Part shown: piece by piece, positions 8,543 through 17,363 of the stretch | Layout: each line of letters opens with the position of its first letter | Position numbering within the stretch: the stretch's first letter is position 1 | Origin: Melioribacteraceae bacterium | GTDB taxonomy: Bacteria > Bacteroidota > Ignavibacteria > Ignavibacteriales > Melioribacteraceae | DNA: 44,348 nucleotides | Direction: 5' to 3' | NCBI GenBank assembly: GCA_028282005.1 | Contig: JANQIV010000213.1 | Location: 1 to 44,348 of the forward strand | Translations under genes and position numbers: made by a program | The notes under the pieces: generated by a model | Told to the model about the DNA's origin: nothing | What the model saw: only the letters and a program-made list of their open reading frames with translations | The model's database searches: none

Positions 8543-9526
8543 TTGGAAATTACCGAACTAAATGAAAAGATAAAGCGCGAAAGTGAATTTATTGATGTTT
8601 TATTCACAGAAATAGGTAAAGTAATAGTCGGCCAAAAACATATGGTTGAAAGATTAGTCATCGGATTGCTGGCAAATGGACACGTTTTACTTGAAGGTGT
8701 TCCCGGGCTAGCAAAAACTTTATCTATAAAATCACTAGCTCAATCAATGGAAGCTGCTTTTCAAAGAATTCAATTTACTCCTGATCTTTTACCTGCCGAC
8801 TTACTCGGTACACAAATTTATAATCAAAAAGACGGCAACTTTACAATAAAGAAAGGCCCAATCTTTTCAAACTTTATTTTGGCAGATGAGATTAACCGTG
8901 CACCTGCAAAAGTACAATCTGCTTTGCTTGAAGCAATGCAGGAAAGACAAGTAACAATTGGTGAAAAAACATTCAAGTTAGATGAGCCGTTTTTAGTTTT
9001 GGCTACTCAAAACCCAATTGAGCAAGAAGGTACTTACCCCTTGCCTGAAGCACAGGTCGACAGATTTATGCTGAAAGTTAAAATTGATTATCCTAGCCGA
9101 AAAGATGAACTAAAAATTATGCAGCAAAATGTTGAAGGTATTTTCCCTAAAATCAATCCCGCAATTAAACCAGAACAAATATTAAACGCACGTAAACTTA
9201 TAAATGAAGTTTACATTGATGAAAAAATTCAAAAATACATTTTAGATATAGTTTTTGCTACTCGTGAACCAAAAGAATTCGGAATGGATAATTTAACAGA
9301 TTTAATAAATTACGGCGGTTCGCCAAGGGCAACAATCAGTTTGGCACTTGGTTCAAAAGCTATGGCTTTCATTAAACGCCGAGGTTATGTAATACCTGAA
9401 GATGTTCGCCAAATTTGTATGGATGTTTTAAGACACAGAATTGCAGTTACATACGAAGCCGAAGCCGAAGATATTACTTCTGAAAACATTATCACTGATA
9501 TTCTAAACAAAGTCGAAGTGCCTTAA
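8543..9526 (+). CDS. moxR: MoxR-family AAA+ ATPase
   Basis: A 327-residue chaperone-like AAA+ ATPase, first gene of the aerotolerance operon. MoxR proteins are thought to mature or activate the VWA proteins encoded next to them. Walker A GVPGLAKT is at 52-59, Walker B FILADEIN at 111-118, and the DLLPADLLGT and GTYPLPEAQVDRF motifs are typical of the family. The start is TTG 8543, the first codon after an in-frame stop (TGA 8537), with GAGGG at 8531-8535 as SD; the next in-frame Met would cut into the ATPase core. An out-of-frame ATG at 8529 opens a 10-codon ORF overlapping the start. DUF58 follows after five bases. Confidence 0.93.
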   Translation: MEITELNEKIKRESEFIDVLFTEIGKVIVGQKHMVERLVIGLLANGHVLLEGVPGLAKTLSIKSLAQSMEAAFQRIQFTPDLLPADLLGTQIYNQKDGNFTIKKGPIFSNFILADEINRAPAKVQSALLEAMQERQVTIGEKTFKLDEPFLVLATQNPIEQEGTYPLPEAQVDRFMLKVKIDYPSRKDELKIMQQNVEGIFPKINPAIKPEQILNARKLINEVYIDEKIQKYILDIVFATREPKEFGMDNLTDLINYGGSPRATISLALGSKAMAFIKRRGYVIPEDVRQICMDVLRHRIAVTYEAEAEDITSENIITDILNKVEVP

Positions 9527-9531
9527 TAGAT

Positions 9532-10407
9532 ATGCTTACTAAAGAATTATTGAAACAAGTTAAGCAAATTGAGATCAGAACCCGCGGAATGGTTAATGAG
9601 GTTTTCTCAGGGGAATACCACTCTGTCTTTAAAGGGCGGGGAATGGAATTCTCTGAAGTGCGGGAATACCAAATAGGTGATGATATCAGAAACATTGACT
9701 GGAATGTTACTGCTCGCTACGGACATCCTTTCGTAAAAATATTTGAAGAAGAACGTGAACTTACGGTAATGCTTCTTGTTGATATGAGTGGCTCATTAAT
9801 GTTTGGTAGCTATGAAAAAACAAAACAGAGAATAGCTGCAGAGCTAAGTGCAATTCTTGCTTTCTCGGCAATGAAAAATAATGACAAAGTTGGTTTGATT
9901 TTATTTACAGACCAAATCGAAAAATTCGTTCCGCCAAGAAAAGGGAAGAGTCACGTTCTTAGAATTATCCGCGAAGTATTGTCATTTGAACCTCAAGGAA
10001 ATAAAACTGATCTAAAAGGTGCGCTCGAATATTTTCATCACACAATAAAAAAGAAAAGTATTGTTTTTTTATTGTCGGATTTTATTGATCAAAATTATGA
10101 GAAGATATTAAAGATTGTCGGAAAGAAACATGATTTAATCGGAATGCTTTTGGAAGATCCGAGAGAAAGAGAATTGCCAAAAGCTGGGTTGATAAAATTT
10201 AAAGATTCGGAAACAAATGAAACCCGCTGGCTTGATACAAGCAGTAGAAAAGTACAAGATTGGTTCAGTAAGTATATTAAAGACACAGAAGAATTCAGAC
10301 GTGATTTATTTGTAAAAAGCAAACTTGATATTATCAGAATTGATGCATCAAAATCATACGTAAAACCTCTTGTTGATTTCTTTAAGTTACGTGAGAAAAG
10401 ATGGTAA
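9532..10407 (+). CDS. DUF58 / VWA-like protein of the Bat operon
   Basis: A 291-residue DUF58 protein. The family signature VREYQIGDDIRNIDWNVTAR is near the N-terminus and a metal-binding VWA-type motif (VDMSGSL, D-x-S-x-S) follows. DUF58 proteins are nearly always encoded beside MoxR and are taken to be its partners. There is no signal peptide or membrane span, so it is cytoplasmic. It starts five bases after moxR and overlaps the next gene by seven bases, which indicates translational coupling. Confidence 0.9.
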   Translation: MLTKELLKQVKQIEIRTRGMVNEVFSGEYHSVFKGRGMEFSEVREYQIGDDIRNIDWNVTARYGHPFVKIFEEERELTVMLLVDMSGSLMFGSYEKTKQRIAAELSAILAFSAMKNNDKVGLILFTDQIEKFVPPRKGKSHVLRIIREVLSFEPQGNKTDLKGALEYFHHTIKKKSIVFLLSDFIDQNYEKILKIVGKKHDLIGMLLEDPRERELPKAGLIKFKDSETNETRWLDTSSRKVQDWFSKYIKDTEEFRRDLFVKSKLDIIRIDASKSYVKPLVDFFKLREKRW

Positions 10408-11348
10408 AAAAAATACTATTTATATTACTTTTATTAGTCTCTTTTAATAATCTCAAAGCACAGTTTGTTGAGGTCTATGCTGAAACAGATTCAGCAGATT
10501 ATTACGTTGGAGACTACATTTATTACAAAGTTTCACTTAAGTACGACAAAAACATAAATGTATTTTTCCCATCCTTAAAAGACAGCCTTGTTGAACTTGA
10601 ATATATAAAGGAATTTCCTCCGGTCAAATCCGACGGTGACAAAATAAATGAAGTTTACGAATTTGTTTTTTCAAAATATGATTCGGCCGAAGTAACAATA
10701 CCGGAAATCCCGATTGAATATACGATTGGCAATGATACCTCAAGATTTAGAATCACAACCAATCCCGTTTCTTTTGCTGTTCATACCTTAGAACTTGAGC
10801 CTGAAGCGGATATTAAAGATGTAAAGTTTCCAATTACAATTCCTTTCAATTGGTTGATCGGAATAATTATAATTTGTATTATTCTAATTTTAGGAGCAAT
10901 TGGATACTACTTATACAGAAGATACAAAAAGAAACGAGCTGCTCAAGAAGTAATTGTTCCGAGAGTTTATGTGCAGCCACATAAAATCGCGATTGATAAG
11001 TTATACGAATTGAAAGACAAAAAACTCTGGCAGCAAAACTTAATTAAAGAATATCATTCAGAGATTACAGAAATTATCCGCGAGTATTTTGAAAAGAGAT
11101 TTGATATTCTAGCACTGGAAATGCCTTCCTCTGAACTACTTGAAAAACTATCACTTAACAATGAAGCGCAGCCAGTTTTTGATACAACGAAAGAATTTTT
11201 GTCAAACGCAGATATGGTCAAGTTTGCTAAATTCAAACCAATTCCGTCTGTAAATGAAGAAATGATGGAGCAAGCATTTGAGATCGTAAAGAAAACGATT
11301 AAAGAAGTAGGCGAAGTTTCTTTTGAAGAGGTTCAAAATGTGGGGTGA
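10401..11348 (+). CDS. Bat operon membrane protein, short BatD-like
   Basis: A 315-residue protein with a signal peptide (MVKKILFILLLLVSFNNLKA), a periplasmic beta-rich domain (about 21-148), one membrane span (151-172) followed by RRYKKKR, and a cytoplasmic helical domain (about 190-315). The layout, and the run EIIREYFEKRFDI...ADMVKFAKFKP in the tail, parallel the C-terminus of the full BatD downstream, so it looks like a shortened BatD paralogue. Its function is unknown; position between DUF58 and BatA suggests it belongs to the same complex. It overlaps both neighbours. Confidence 0.75.
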   Translation: MVKKILFILLLLVSFNNLKAQFVEVYAETDSADYYVGDYIYYKVSLKYDKNINVFFPSLKDSLVELEYIKEFPPVKSDGDKINEVYEFVFSKYDSAEVTIPEIPIEYTIGNDTSRFRITTNPVSFAVHTLELEPEADIKDVKFPITIPFNWLIGIIIICIILILGAIGYYLYRRYKKKRAAQEVIVPRVYVQPHKIAIDKLYELKDKKLWQQNLIKEYHSEITEIIREYFEKRFDILALEMPSSELLEKLSLNNEAQPVFDTTKEFLSNADMVKFAKFKPIPSVNEEMMEQAFEIVKKTIKEVGEVSFEEVQNVG

Positions 11349-12333
11349 TATCGAATTCAAATATTCGTTTGTACTTTATTTTTTAGCAATTATCCCATTA
11401 CTGATTTTATGGTATTGGAAACTTCACAAAAAGCAAACCCTGGATGTTAGTTATTCTAATTTGAGTTTGTTCAAAAACTTAAAACCGACTTTGAGAGAAC
11501 GTTTAAGGCATCTTCCTTTTATTTTGAGAATGCTCGCACTTGCTGCTCTTTTAATTGCTCTGGCAAGGCCACAATCATTTTCAACCGGAGAGAATATAAA
11601 TACTGAAGGTATCGATATTGCAATGCTGCTTGATATTTCCGGTAGTATGCTCGCTGAAGACTTTAAGCCAAACCGTCTTGAAGCAGCAAAACTAGAAATA
11701 GAAAAATTTGTTGAAGGAAGAACTTCGGATAAAATCGGATTAGTGATTTTTGCAGGTAAGAGTTTTACACAATGCCCTTTAACAATAGATTACGGGGTAT
11801 TGCGTGGTTTATTAAAAGATATTAAAAGCGGAATGGTTGAAGACGGCACTGCGATCGGTAACGCTATTGCTAATGGTGTAAATAGATTAAAAGACAGTGA
11901 TGCAAAAAGTAAAGTGCTGATTTTACTAACAGATGGTGTGAACAACGCCGGTGAAGTTGATCCCATAACTGCTGCACAAATAGCACAAACATTCGGAATA
12001 AGAATTTATACGGTTGGCGTTGGTACAAAAGGGAAAGCACCTTATCCTGTTCAAACTCCATTTGGTGTCAGGTATCAGAATGTTCCGGTTGAAATTGATG
12101 AAGAGACATTGACTCAGGTTGCATCAATTACAGATGGGAAATATTTCAGGGCAACAAATAATAAAAGATTGGAAGACATCTACAAAGAGATTGATCAACT
12201 TGAAAAAACAAAAATAGAAGTTACGTCGTACCGCCAGGCGAGTGAAAAATTCTATGGTTGGGCAGGAATTGGTTTACTATTTCTATTTATTGAATTGGGA
12301 TTAATTAGAACTTACTTGAGAAAATTACCGTAA
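11338..12333 (+). CDS. batA: BatA, VWA-domain aerotolerance protein
   Basis: A 331-residue membrane-anchored von Willebrand A protein. Two N-terminal hydrophobic segments (about 10-28 and 60-76), then a VWA domain with an intact MIDAS (LLDISGSM, D99-S101-S103) and a final membrane helix (WAGIGLLFLFIELGLI). In Bacteroidota the Bat proteins are linked to oxidative stress survival and envelope integrity; the mechanism is unclear. I chose ATG 11338, preceded by GAGG at 11328-11331; a TTG at 11323 in the same frame would add five residues. The start lies inside the end of the previous gene. Confidence 0.92.
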   Translation: MWGDIEFKYSFVLYFLAIIPLLILWYWKLHKKQTLDVSYSNLSLFKNLKPTLRERLRHLPFILRMLALAALLIALARPQSFSTGENINTEGIDIAMLLDISGSMLAEDFKPNRLEAAKLEIEKFVEGRTSDKIGLVIFAGKSFTQCPLTIDYGVLRGLLKDIKSGMVEDGTAIGNAIANGVNRLKDSDAKSKVLILLTDGVNNAGEVDPITAAQIAQTFGIRIYTVGVGTKGKAPYPVQTPFGVRYQNVPVEIDEETLTQVASITDGKYFRATNNKRLEDIYKEIDQLEKTKIEVTSYRQASEKFYGWAGIGLLFLFIELGLIRTYLRKLP

Positions 12334-12419
12334 TACTGAAAGTAAGCAATAAGCAAGATGGTTGTATGCAAATAGAAAAACTTTATAACTTTACAAACTT
12401 GATAAACTTTTAACTAAGA

Positions 12420-13460
12420 ATGAACACATTACGATTTGCAAATCCGGAATACTTATACGCTTTGATTTTAATTCCAATTTTTATTTTGATTTATTGGATC
12501 ACGCAAAGGTATGTAAATAAGTCGCTAAATGATTTTGCAAGTGTTACTTTACAAAAAGTATTGGTGCCTTTTCGCAGCGGTGTGAAAACTTTAATGAAAT
12601 TCTTAGTTGTATTATCAGCGTTTTCTTTGACTGTTGTTGCGCTTGCTAATCCTCAGATCGGTTCAAAAATTGAAGAAGTAAAACAAGTTGGTATTGATGT
12701 TTTTATTACTCTTGATCTTTCTTTGAGCATGACTGCCGAAGATATCAAACCAAGCAGGCTCGAAAAAGCAAAATTTGAGATTTCAAAATTAATCAGACGA
12801 TTACGCGGAGATAGAATTGGCTTGATAGTTTTTTCAGGTGAAGCATATATTCAGTTCCCGTTAACAACAGACTATGCTGCTGCAAATTTATTTTTAAATG
12901 CGGTTGATGTAAATACAGTTCCGCAAGCAGGAACAGCAATTGGACCGGCAATTAAACTGGCAATTGATTCATTCAAAGAAGATGAAGAAACTAAAAAGGC
13001 AATTGTTGTTATAACCGATGGTGAAGATCACGAAGGTGATCTTGAAAGTATTGTCGGAGAAGCTGTGGATAAAGATATTGCTATTTATGCTATCGGACTT
13101 GGCTCCCGCGAAGGTGAACCGATTCCGGTTTTTGATGCACGCGGAAATAGAGTCGGTTATAAAAAAGATCGAACAGGTCAAACAGTTTTAACAAAATTGG
13201 ATGAAGCAACTCTTCAAATAATTACCGAGCAAGGGAACGGAAAGTATTACCGTGGAACTAATACGGAAGACGAGCTTGATAAAATTTATACTGATCTTGC
13301 AAAAATTGAAAAGACTGAATTTGGTGCTACCCGTATTACAGAATATGAAGATAGGTTTTATTATTTCTTAGCTCCTGCTATATTGTTATTGCTGCTTGAA
13401 TTATTTATCAAAGATAAAAAATCAAAATTATTTTCAAGGTTTTTGAAACATGAATCATAA
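12420..13460 (+). CDS. batB: BatB, VWA-domain aerotolerance protein
   Basis: A 346-residue paralogue of the upstream BatA with the same build: two N-terminal membrane segments (about 10-28 and 58-77), a VWA domain with complete MIDAS (TLDLSLSM, D99-S101-S103) and a C-terminal helix (FLAPAILLLLLELFI). BatA and BatB are thought to form a membrane complex facing the periplasm. The 86-base gap from batA is the widest between coding regions in this operon apart from batC-batD and holds short repeated AACTTTA-like words. batC overlaps its end by 11 bases. Confidence 0.92.
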   Translation: MNTLRFANPEYLYALILIPIFILIYWITQRYVNKSLNDFASVTLQKVLVPFRSGVKTLMKFLVVLSAFSLTVVALANPQIGSKIEEVKQVGIDVFITLDLSLSMTAEDIKPSRLEKAKFEISKLIRRLRGDRIGLIVFSGEAYIQFPLTTDYAAANLFLNAVDVNTVPQAGTAIGPAIKLAIDSFKEDEETKKAIVVITDGEDHEGDLESIVGEAVDKDIAIYAIGLGSREGEPIPVFDARGNRVGYKKDRTGQTVLTKLDEATLQIITEQGNGKYYRGTNTEDELDKIYTDLAKIEKTEFGATRITEYEDRFYYFLAPAILLLLLELFIKDKKSKLFSRFLKHES

Positions 13461-14193
13461 AAATAGATCAAGCTTGATTGTTATTTTTCTTTTACTTGTT
13501 TCCTCCCAAGTACTTTTAGGGCAGAGTAAAAGAAGTCTAATAAACGAAGGTGTGGATTTTTACAAAAACGAAAAATTCGCCGAAGCCGAAGAGAATTTTA
13601 GAAAAGGGCTGGATAAAGAATATGAATCTTTCATTGGCCATTTTAATTTGGGTGATGCACTTTATAAACAAGAAAATTATCAGGATGCACTGAAGTCATA
13701 CCAAAATGCTATGGCTTTTGCAGAGAATGATTACCAAAAATCAAAAGTTTACCACAATGTTGGAAACACATTGCTGAAAGCTCAAAAATTACAGGAAAGC
13801 ATTGAAGCTTATAAAAATTCACTTAGACTTAATCCTGACGATCTTGAAACAAAGTATAATTTGTCATATGCTTTGAACATGATGAAACAAAATCAAAATC
13901 AGCAGCAGCAAAATCAGAATCAAGACCAGAATAAAGATAATCAGGATCAGCAGCAAAACCAGGATCAACAACAGCAAAATCAAGATCAAAATAAAAATGA
14001 TCAACAGGATCAAAAACAAAATCAAGACCAACAGCAGAATCAGCAACAGCAACAACAGCCTCAACCAAAAAATGAAATTTCAAAAGAGGAAGCTGAAAGA
14101 ATTCTGCAAGCTCTGAAAAACAATGAAGAACAGCTTCAAAAAGAGTTGAGAAAGAAAAAAGGAAAGCCGGTCAAGAAAACTAAAGATTGGTGA
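13450..14193 (+). CDS. batC: BatC-like TPR protein with Gln/Asn-rich tract
   Basis: A 247-residue exported protein: signal peptide (about 1-24), tetratricopeptide repeats over about 30-145, a low-complexity Gln/Asn/Asp tract (147-207) and a charged helical tail rich in Lys. TPRs likely give a periplasmic scaffold for the VWA proteins. The start overlaps batB by 11 bases, so translation is coupled. The Gln/Asn tract is encoded by CAA/CAG/AAT/GAT codons and is prone to length change. Confidence 0.85.
   Translation: MNHKNRSSLIVIFLLLVSSQVLLGQSKRSLINEGVDFYKNEKFAEAEENFRKGLDKEYESFIGHFNLGDALYKQENYQDALKSYQNAMAFAENDYQKSKVYHNVGNTLLKAQKLQESIEAYKNSLRLNPDDLETKYNLSYALNMMKQNQNQQQQNQNQDQNKDNQDQQQNQDQQQQNQDQNKNDQQDQKQNQDQQQNQQQQQQPQPKNEISKEEAERILQALKNNEEQLQKELRKKKGKPVKKTKDW
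13888..14070 (+). repeat. Low-complexity CAR/AAT-rich tract encoding Gln/Asn
   Basis: About 183 bases made almost only of CAA, CAG, AAT, AAC, GAT and GAC codons inside batC. Long open frames on the opposite strand here are by-products of this bias. Confidence 0.85.
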
Positions 14194-14210
14194 TGCAGAA
14201 CTAAATGTCT

Positions 14211-14324
14211 GTCATTTCGAATCCCGCCTTTGGGTGTTGTTTTACTTTGGCAGGATTTTAGAAAAGGGATGAGAAATCTTGAATTGGAGATTTCTCAGTC
14301 GAAAATGATCTCCTTCGAAATGAC
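14211..14324. repeat. GTCATT...AATGAC palindromic element between batC and batD
   Basis: A 114-base structured spacer. Outer 10-bp arms GTCATTTCGA (14211-14220) and TCGAAATGAC (14315-14324) are perfect complements. An inner hairpin pairs GAGAAATCT (14271-14279) with AGATTTCTC (14288-14296). A second element with similar ends lies at 40365-40423. Such elements, often dispersed in intergenic spaces, are known from many Bacteroidota-like genomes; copy number here cannot be judged from this window. Its right end contains an in-frame ATG (14320) for batD. Confidence 0.75.
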
Positions 14325-14355
14325 AACTTTATTGATAAAAGTTATAAAGAAAAAA

Positions 14356-16182
14356 GTGAAAAGAACAGTTTACATATTTCTATTACAAATTTTATTACTC
14401 GCGAATATTTTTGCGCAGAAGTTTGAAGCCACTGTTGACCGAACTACTGTAGGGCAATATGAGAGATTTCAAGTTTATTTTAAATTTGACGGCGGGAATG
14501 TAAATAATGTAACTGGTTTTACACCTCCGGCATTTGCCGGATTCAAAGTATTGAGCGGACCGAATCAGTCAACCAGCATGCAGATTATAAACGGGCAAAT
14601 GTCAGGATCATTAACTTACACTTATATTCTGCAAGCGGATGAAATAGGTGACTATAAAATAAACTCAGCCTCAGTTAAGTATGACAGTAAAAAGTATTCG
14701 ACAAGTACAATAAATATAAAAGTAATAAAAGGCACAGGTAATCCGGCACAGCCAAATAGAAATGATCGTGGTATTTCAGAAGAAGAACTTGCGAAGAATG
14801 TTTTTATCAGGGCAATTGTTGATAAAAATTCTGTGCTGATTGGTGAACAAATTTCACTTACATATAAACTGTACTTTAAAACAAATATTGAATCACCATC
14901 ATTTAATAAACTTCCGACGTACAATGGTTTTTGGGCAGAAGAATTAAAACAGCCGGCAAACCTTCGTCCGCAAAATGAAATGTACCAAGGCGAGAGATAC
15001 CAATCTGTAGTAATCAGACGCGCAGCGTTGTTTCCAACTAAAACCGGTAAACTTACTGTTTCTCCGTTGGAGTTAAACGTGCCGATAATAATTAGAAAAC
15101 GAAGAAGCGGCAATGATATCTTTGATGATTTCTTTAATGATTCTTTTTTTGGTAGAAACGAAAAAATTGACTACACAGCAAAATCAAATACAGTAGTAGT
15201 AAATGTTAAACCTTTACCTGACAATGCTCCGGAGTCCTTCAACGGAGCGGTTGGCAAATTTAATTTTAATGCATCAATAGATAAAAATGAAGTTGAACAA
15301 AATGATGCAGTAACTATTAAAGTAAATATCTCAGGACAGGGAAATATTGCGTTGCTTGATATGCCTGAAGTAAAACTCCCGCCAGGCTTTGAACAATATG
15401 ATCCGAAAACGTCGGAAAGTATAGTAAAAGAAAATATTATAACCGGAAGAAAATCGATTGAATACTTGATTGTACCCCGAGTATCCGGTCAGAAAAAAAT
15501 TGAACCGATTGAATTTACATATTACGATATTTCCCGTAAAAGATATGTAACGTTGAATTCCCCTGAATTTAACTTGGATATTAAACGAGTTGAAGGTGCT
15601 GTTGATGCTCCTGTTGCCGGCTTATCAAAAGAGGAAGTAAAACTATTAAGCCAGGACATTCGTTTTATAAAAATTTCTGATTTTGATTTTTCGAAACAAG
15701 GTGAGTTCGCATTAATCAAATCGTGGTTTTGGTTCGCAACCATCATCCCATTATTGGTTTTACTTGGGGTATTGGAAATTAAAAGGCGCCAGGATAAATT
15801 ATACGGCAATGTTAAACTTCTCAAATTCCAAAAAGCAGAGAAGTTTGCAAAGCAAAGATTGAAAGTTGCTAGGAAAGCCTTGGATGAAAATAATCTCTCA
15901 AAATTTTATGAAGAGCTTTCGCTTGCTATTTTTGGATATCTTGAAGATAAATTGTCAATCCAAAAATCGGAAATGTCACTTGAAAAAGCAGTGGATGTAT
16001 TGAAGAAAAACAATGTGGAAGACTCATTAATTGCAAAATTAAAAACTACTGCTGAACAATGCGAATTTGCACGCTTTGCGCCGAGCAGTGGAACCGGCGC
16101 AAAGGAATCTGAATTGTATGAAAGTACTGTTAAGTTAATTGTCGATCTGGAAAACTCATTAGCCGGAAACAAAAGAAAATGA
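14356..16182 (+). CDS. batD: BatD, oxygen tolerance protein
   Basis: A 608-residue protein if started at GTG 14356, which gives an ideal signal peptide (KRTVYIFLLQILLLANIFA). The periplasmic part carries the repeated beta domains of BatD (VDRTTVGQYERFQVYFKF; VDKNSVLIGEQISLTYKLYF; IDKNEVEQNDAVTIKVNISG), each opening with the same acidic-hydrophobic pattern. A single membrane span (SWFWFATIIPLLVLLGVLEI) precedes a cytoplasmic helical domain. Longer in-frame starts exist (ATG 14320; TTG 14230), but they lie in the palindromic element and would bury the signal peptide. No good SD is seen for any start. It overlaps batE by four bases. Confidence 0.88.
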   Translation: MKRTVYIFLLQILLLANIFAQKFEATVDRTTVGQYERFQVYFKFDGGNVNNVTGFTPPAFAGFKVLSGPNQSTSMQIINGQMSGSLTYTYILQADEIGDYKINSASVKYDSKKYSTSTINIKVIKGTGNPAQPNRNDRGISEEELAKNVFIRAIVDKNSVLIGEQISLTYKLYFKTNIESPSFNKLPTYNGFWAEELKQPANLRPQNEMYQGERYQSVVIRRAALFPTKTGKLTVSPLELNVPIIIRKRRSGNDIFDDFFNDSFFGRNEKIDYTAKSNTVVVNVKPLPDNAPESFNGAVGKFNFNASIDKNEVEQNDAVTIKVNISGQGNIALLDMPEVKLPPGFEQYDPKTSESIVKENIITGRKSIEYLIVPRVSGQKKIEPIEFTYYDISRKRYVTLNSPEFNLDIKRVEGAVDAPVAGLSKEEVKLLSQDIRFIKISDFDFSKQGEFALIKSWFWFATIIPLLVLLGVLEIKRRQDKLYGNVKLLKFQKAEKFAKQRLKVARKALDENNLSKFYEELSLAIFGYLEDKLSIQKSEMSLEKAVDVLKKNNVEDSLIAKLKTTAEQCEFARFAPSSGTGAKESELYESTVKLIVDLENSLAGNKRK

Positions 16183-16937
16183 GAAAAATAGTTATTGTTT
16201 TATTCTCGATAATAAGTTTTTCGCAAATTGCAGCACAAGCAGAAGCAGAGAATTTGCTGCAGCAGGGAAATACATTTTACCAAAGCGGACAATTTGAACA
16301 AGCAATTGAAGTTTATGAAAAAATAATTTCATTAGATTATGAGAGTCCGGCTCTTTATTATAATTTGGGTAATTCTTATTTCAGATCAGAAAAACTGGGA
16401 CTGGCAATATTAAATTTTGAAAAAGCGTTGAAGTTGGATCCTGATGACGAAGATATCCAGCACAATTTGAACATTGCGAAAACCAGAACAGTTGATAAAA
16501 TTAAAGAAGTCCCCAGTTTATTTGTTATTGAATGGTGGAATAGCCTGCTCGCAATTTTATCAATTAATTCGTGGGCAATATTACTACTCCTTTTTTATTT
16601 ACTACTTTTATTGAGTATTGGTTTATACTATATGTCCCGTTCCGTATCGATTCAGCGAAAAGCATTTTACTTTGGATTTATAAATTTACTCGTTTTATTT
16701 GTTGTAATTATTTTGTTTGTCTCAAAAGTAAATAGGGAAGCAACCTCAGATTACGCAATTCTTTTGGAACCCGCAATTACTGCAAAACAATCGCCAAGTG
16801 AAGAAAGCAGCGATGTTTTTGAAATTCACGAAGGTGTTAAGATTAAAGTTGAAGAAAAATTCAACGAGTGGTCAAAAATCCGTTTAGCTGACGGGAAAGT
16901 CGGCTGGCTGCCAAATTCTTCTTTCCAAGAAATTTAA
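16179..16937 (+). CDS. batE: BatE-like TPR and SH3-domain membrane protein
   Basis: A 252-residue last gene of the Bat operon, coupled to batD by an ATGA overlap. It has a signal peptide (1-20), TPR repeats (about 22-105), two membrane helices (about 128-148 and 164-186) and a bacterial SH3-like domain at the C-terminus (AKQSPSEESSDVFEIHEG ... VGWLPNSSFQEI). The TPR part probably pairs with BatC; the SH3 part may touch peptidoglycan. Both are family inferences. No terminator is seen in the 85 bases before the next gene, which has its own strong SD. Confidence 0.88.
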   Translation: MRKIVIVLFSIISFSQIAAQAEAENLLQQGNTFYQSGQFEQAIEVYEKIISLDYESPALYYNLGNSYFRSEKLGLAILNFEKALKLDPDDEDIQHNLNIAKTRTVDKIKEVPSLFVIEWWNSLLAILSINSWAILLLLFYLLLLLSIGLYYMSRSVSIQRKAFYFGFINLLVLFVVIILFVSKVNREATSDYAILLEPAITAKQSPSEESSDVFEIHEGVKIKVEEKFNEWSKIRLADGKVGWLPNSSFQEI

Positions 16938-17022
16938 TTCGCTTGATTTAATACTCATAATTTATCAAATTGAACTTAATTCGGACTGAAGGTGTTTTTA
17001 TGTCAAACGAAAGGAGTCTTCC

Positions 17023-17358
17023 ATGAAAAAGTTTTTTGTTTATTTATTTGCAGTAACGGTTTTTTATTTTGTTGGTGTCTTCCAAATTAGTGAATCTGTA
17101 GCAAGCACCGAAAAATCAGTTAAAAAAGAATCATCAACAGAGTGTCCTTATTTACAACACCATTCTGAGATAAAATCTGAAAAAGAATGCCCATATCTAA
17201 AAAATAAAGAGCAAGCTTCAAAATCTTGCCCTTATTCAAATAACAAGGAAATGAAAAAGGGTGTGTGTCCTTATTCAGGTAAAAGTTTGGACAAGCAAGA
17301 AACTAACAAAGAGAAAGCTCCAAAGAAAATTGAGTATAGATATATAAAAAATACGTGA
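17023..17358 (+). CDS. Small exported protein with four Cys-Pro-Tyr motifs
   Basis: A 111-residue protein not recognised as a named family. It has a signal peptide (MKKFFVYLFAVTVFYFVGVF, cleavage probably near SVA) and then a short, Lys/Glu-rich, probably disordered chain with four evenly spaced motifs: ECPYL, ECPYL, SCPYS, VCPYS. These hold all of its cysteines. Cys-Pro pairs occur in heme-regulatory motifs, so heme or metal binding is one possibility. A strong SD (AAAGGAG, 17009-17015) precedes ATG 17023, suggesting good expression. A shared terminator follows. Confidence 0.8.
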   Translation: MKKFFVYLFAVTVFYFVGVFQISESVASTEKSVKKESSTECPYLQHHSEIKSEKECPYLKNKEQASKSCPYSNNKEMKKGVCPYSGKSLDKQETNKEKAPKKIEYRYIKNT

Positions 17359-17363
17359 GATTA

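Noticed and set aside
12334-12419. Repeated AACTTTA-like words between batA and batB as a regulatory array
   Set aside because: Units are irregular in spacing and sequence; probably AT-rich drift.
13829-14083. Long open frames on the minus strand in batC, one rich in Asp/Ala/Val and one in Leu/Ile
   Set aside because: They are the antisense of the Gln/Asn low-complexity tract, with no SD or family match.
14230-14355. TTG or ATG starts giving a longer BatD
   Set aside because: They fall in the palindromic element and leave the signal peptide internal; GTG 14356 gives a normal one, though ATG 14320 cannot be excluded.
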